This document shows, piece by piece, positions 63,400-64,000 of a stretch of 64,000 nt of DNA. The stretch covers positions 30,032,893 to 30,096,892 of the forward strand of contig OX621251.1 of the NCBI GenBank assembly GCA_951640165.1. The letters are read 5' to 3'. The DNA is from Pseudoips prasinana. Taxonomy: Eukaryota; Arthropoda; Insecta; Lepidoptera; Nolidae. The number at the start of each line of letters is the position of its first letter. Position 1 is the first letter of the stretch. The notes under the pieces are model-generated. The model saw nothing but the letters and a program-made list of their open reading frames with translations, had not been told where the DNA came from and did no database searches. Position numbers and translations under genes: made by a program.

Positions 63400-64000
63400 T
63401 TTTGAATGATTACCAATGTAACTACTTACTTCTAGCTTAATCTAAAAAAAATACTTTTAAAAGAAATAAGCAATATAAATTTAAGAAAACCTAACCTATA
63501 AATAACCTAGTTAAGAAATAAACTAAAGACTACTTTGCTACTGTTATTTAAAAAAAAGACCCGATATCATAAACCCAAAAATATCAAAGAATACATATCA
63601 ATTGTCCTTAAGTAAAGTCAGTAAGTCAAATAAAGTAATATAATAATCAACGATGCATTAATCACCAAGGTAACTCCCATTAGCTTAGTTTGCGACCACG
63701 GCATTGATAGGTCTAATATCACATTTTGTGAACGAAACCATAGCGCGATCTAAAACGATGATTACACCATCTACTAACAAAAATATAACCTTGTAAAGCG
63801 GTAAAATTAAAATGTGGGCATATATTTTGGGTGAGATTTAGGCGATCATCTTTTGATTCAGTTTTGGACTACCTTTTACTTCAAGCATTTATTTATTTTA
63901 ACCGATATGTCAAATGAGTTCTGCGATCTGAAACGATATAAAATTCATCGAGTTACAAAATTGTGAACTTGTAGATCAGTAAAATTAAGATGATATTTTT
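63400..64000. other. No gene recognised
   Basis: AT-rich to the window edge. No frame, repeat end or splice pattern was convincing. Confidence 0.3.

Overview
The window is nuclear DNA of an insect, most probably a moth or butterfly. It is AT-rich and split into introns. It is packed with repeat families I associate with Lepidoptera: tRNA-derived SINEs ending in ATT repeats, short Helitron-like elements that end in a GC-rich hairpin plus CTAG and sit between A and T, and LINE tails ending in TCTA, AAAT or ATG repeats. No bacterial operon, CRISPR array or rRNA is present.

Host genes occupy very little of it. Four exons in the first 4.7 kb (308-358, 928-997, 2892-2990, 4534-4645) join in one open frame with correct splice sites. 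They encode a linker with an acidic SSSEGEDDFYDADDE stretch, which I read with moderate to low confidence as the middle of an oxysterol-binding-protein-related gene (ORP9-like). The ends of that gene lie outside or are not visible. A second possible first exon lies at 36820-36999.

The remainder is mobile DNA. 1-171 is a mariner 3' end. 3240-7070 holds LINE, Helitron and MITE debris. About 7.9-12.97 kb is one non-LTR retrotransposon with both ORFs open. 13-21 kb is LINE/SINE debris plus a 131-bp satellite split by a Harbinger-type MITE. 23.2-24.5 kb carries a dispersed 14-bp motif. 32.02-34.35 kb is a DNA transposon with 16-bp inverted ends and two convergent ORFs. 37.0-39.1 kb is a 125-bp satellite invaded by a LINE, a Helitron and a MITE. 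47.7-49.0 kb and 55.5-56.5 kb are two copies of one LINE in opposite orientation. 53.98-60.45 kb is a minus-strand Ty3/gypsy-type LTR element with nearly identical LTRs but a broken interior. The end of the window holds a LINE 3' end, Helitrons and a 22-nt C run.

The most unusual features are: (i) two tandem arrays inside the LTR element that share a hairpin core although their units otherwise differ; (ii) an LTR element that inserted recently yet shows no reverse transcriptase; (iii) three MITE copies of exactly 135 bp, one inside a LINE tail and one inside a satellite unit; (iv) four perfect short-spacer palindromes, three of them inside transposon copies, that look like template-switch inverted duplications; and (v) the 2.3-kb DNA transposon of uncertain superfamily. 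All coordinates and identities come from reading by eye, without database searches.
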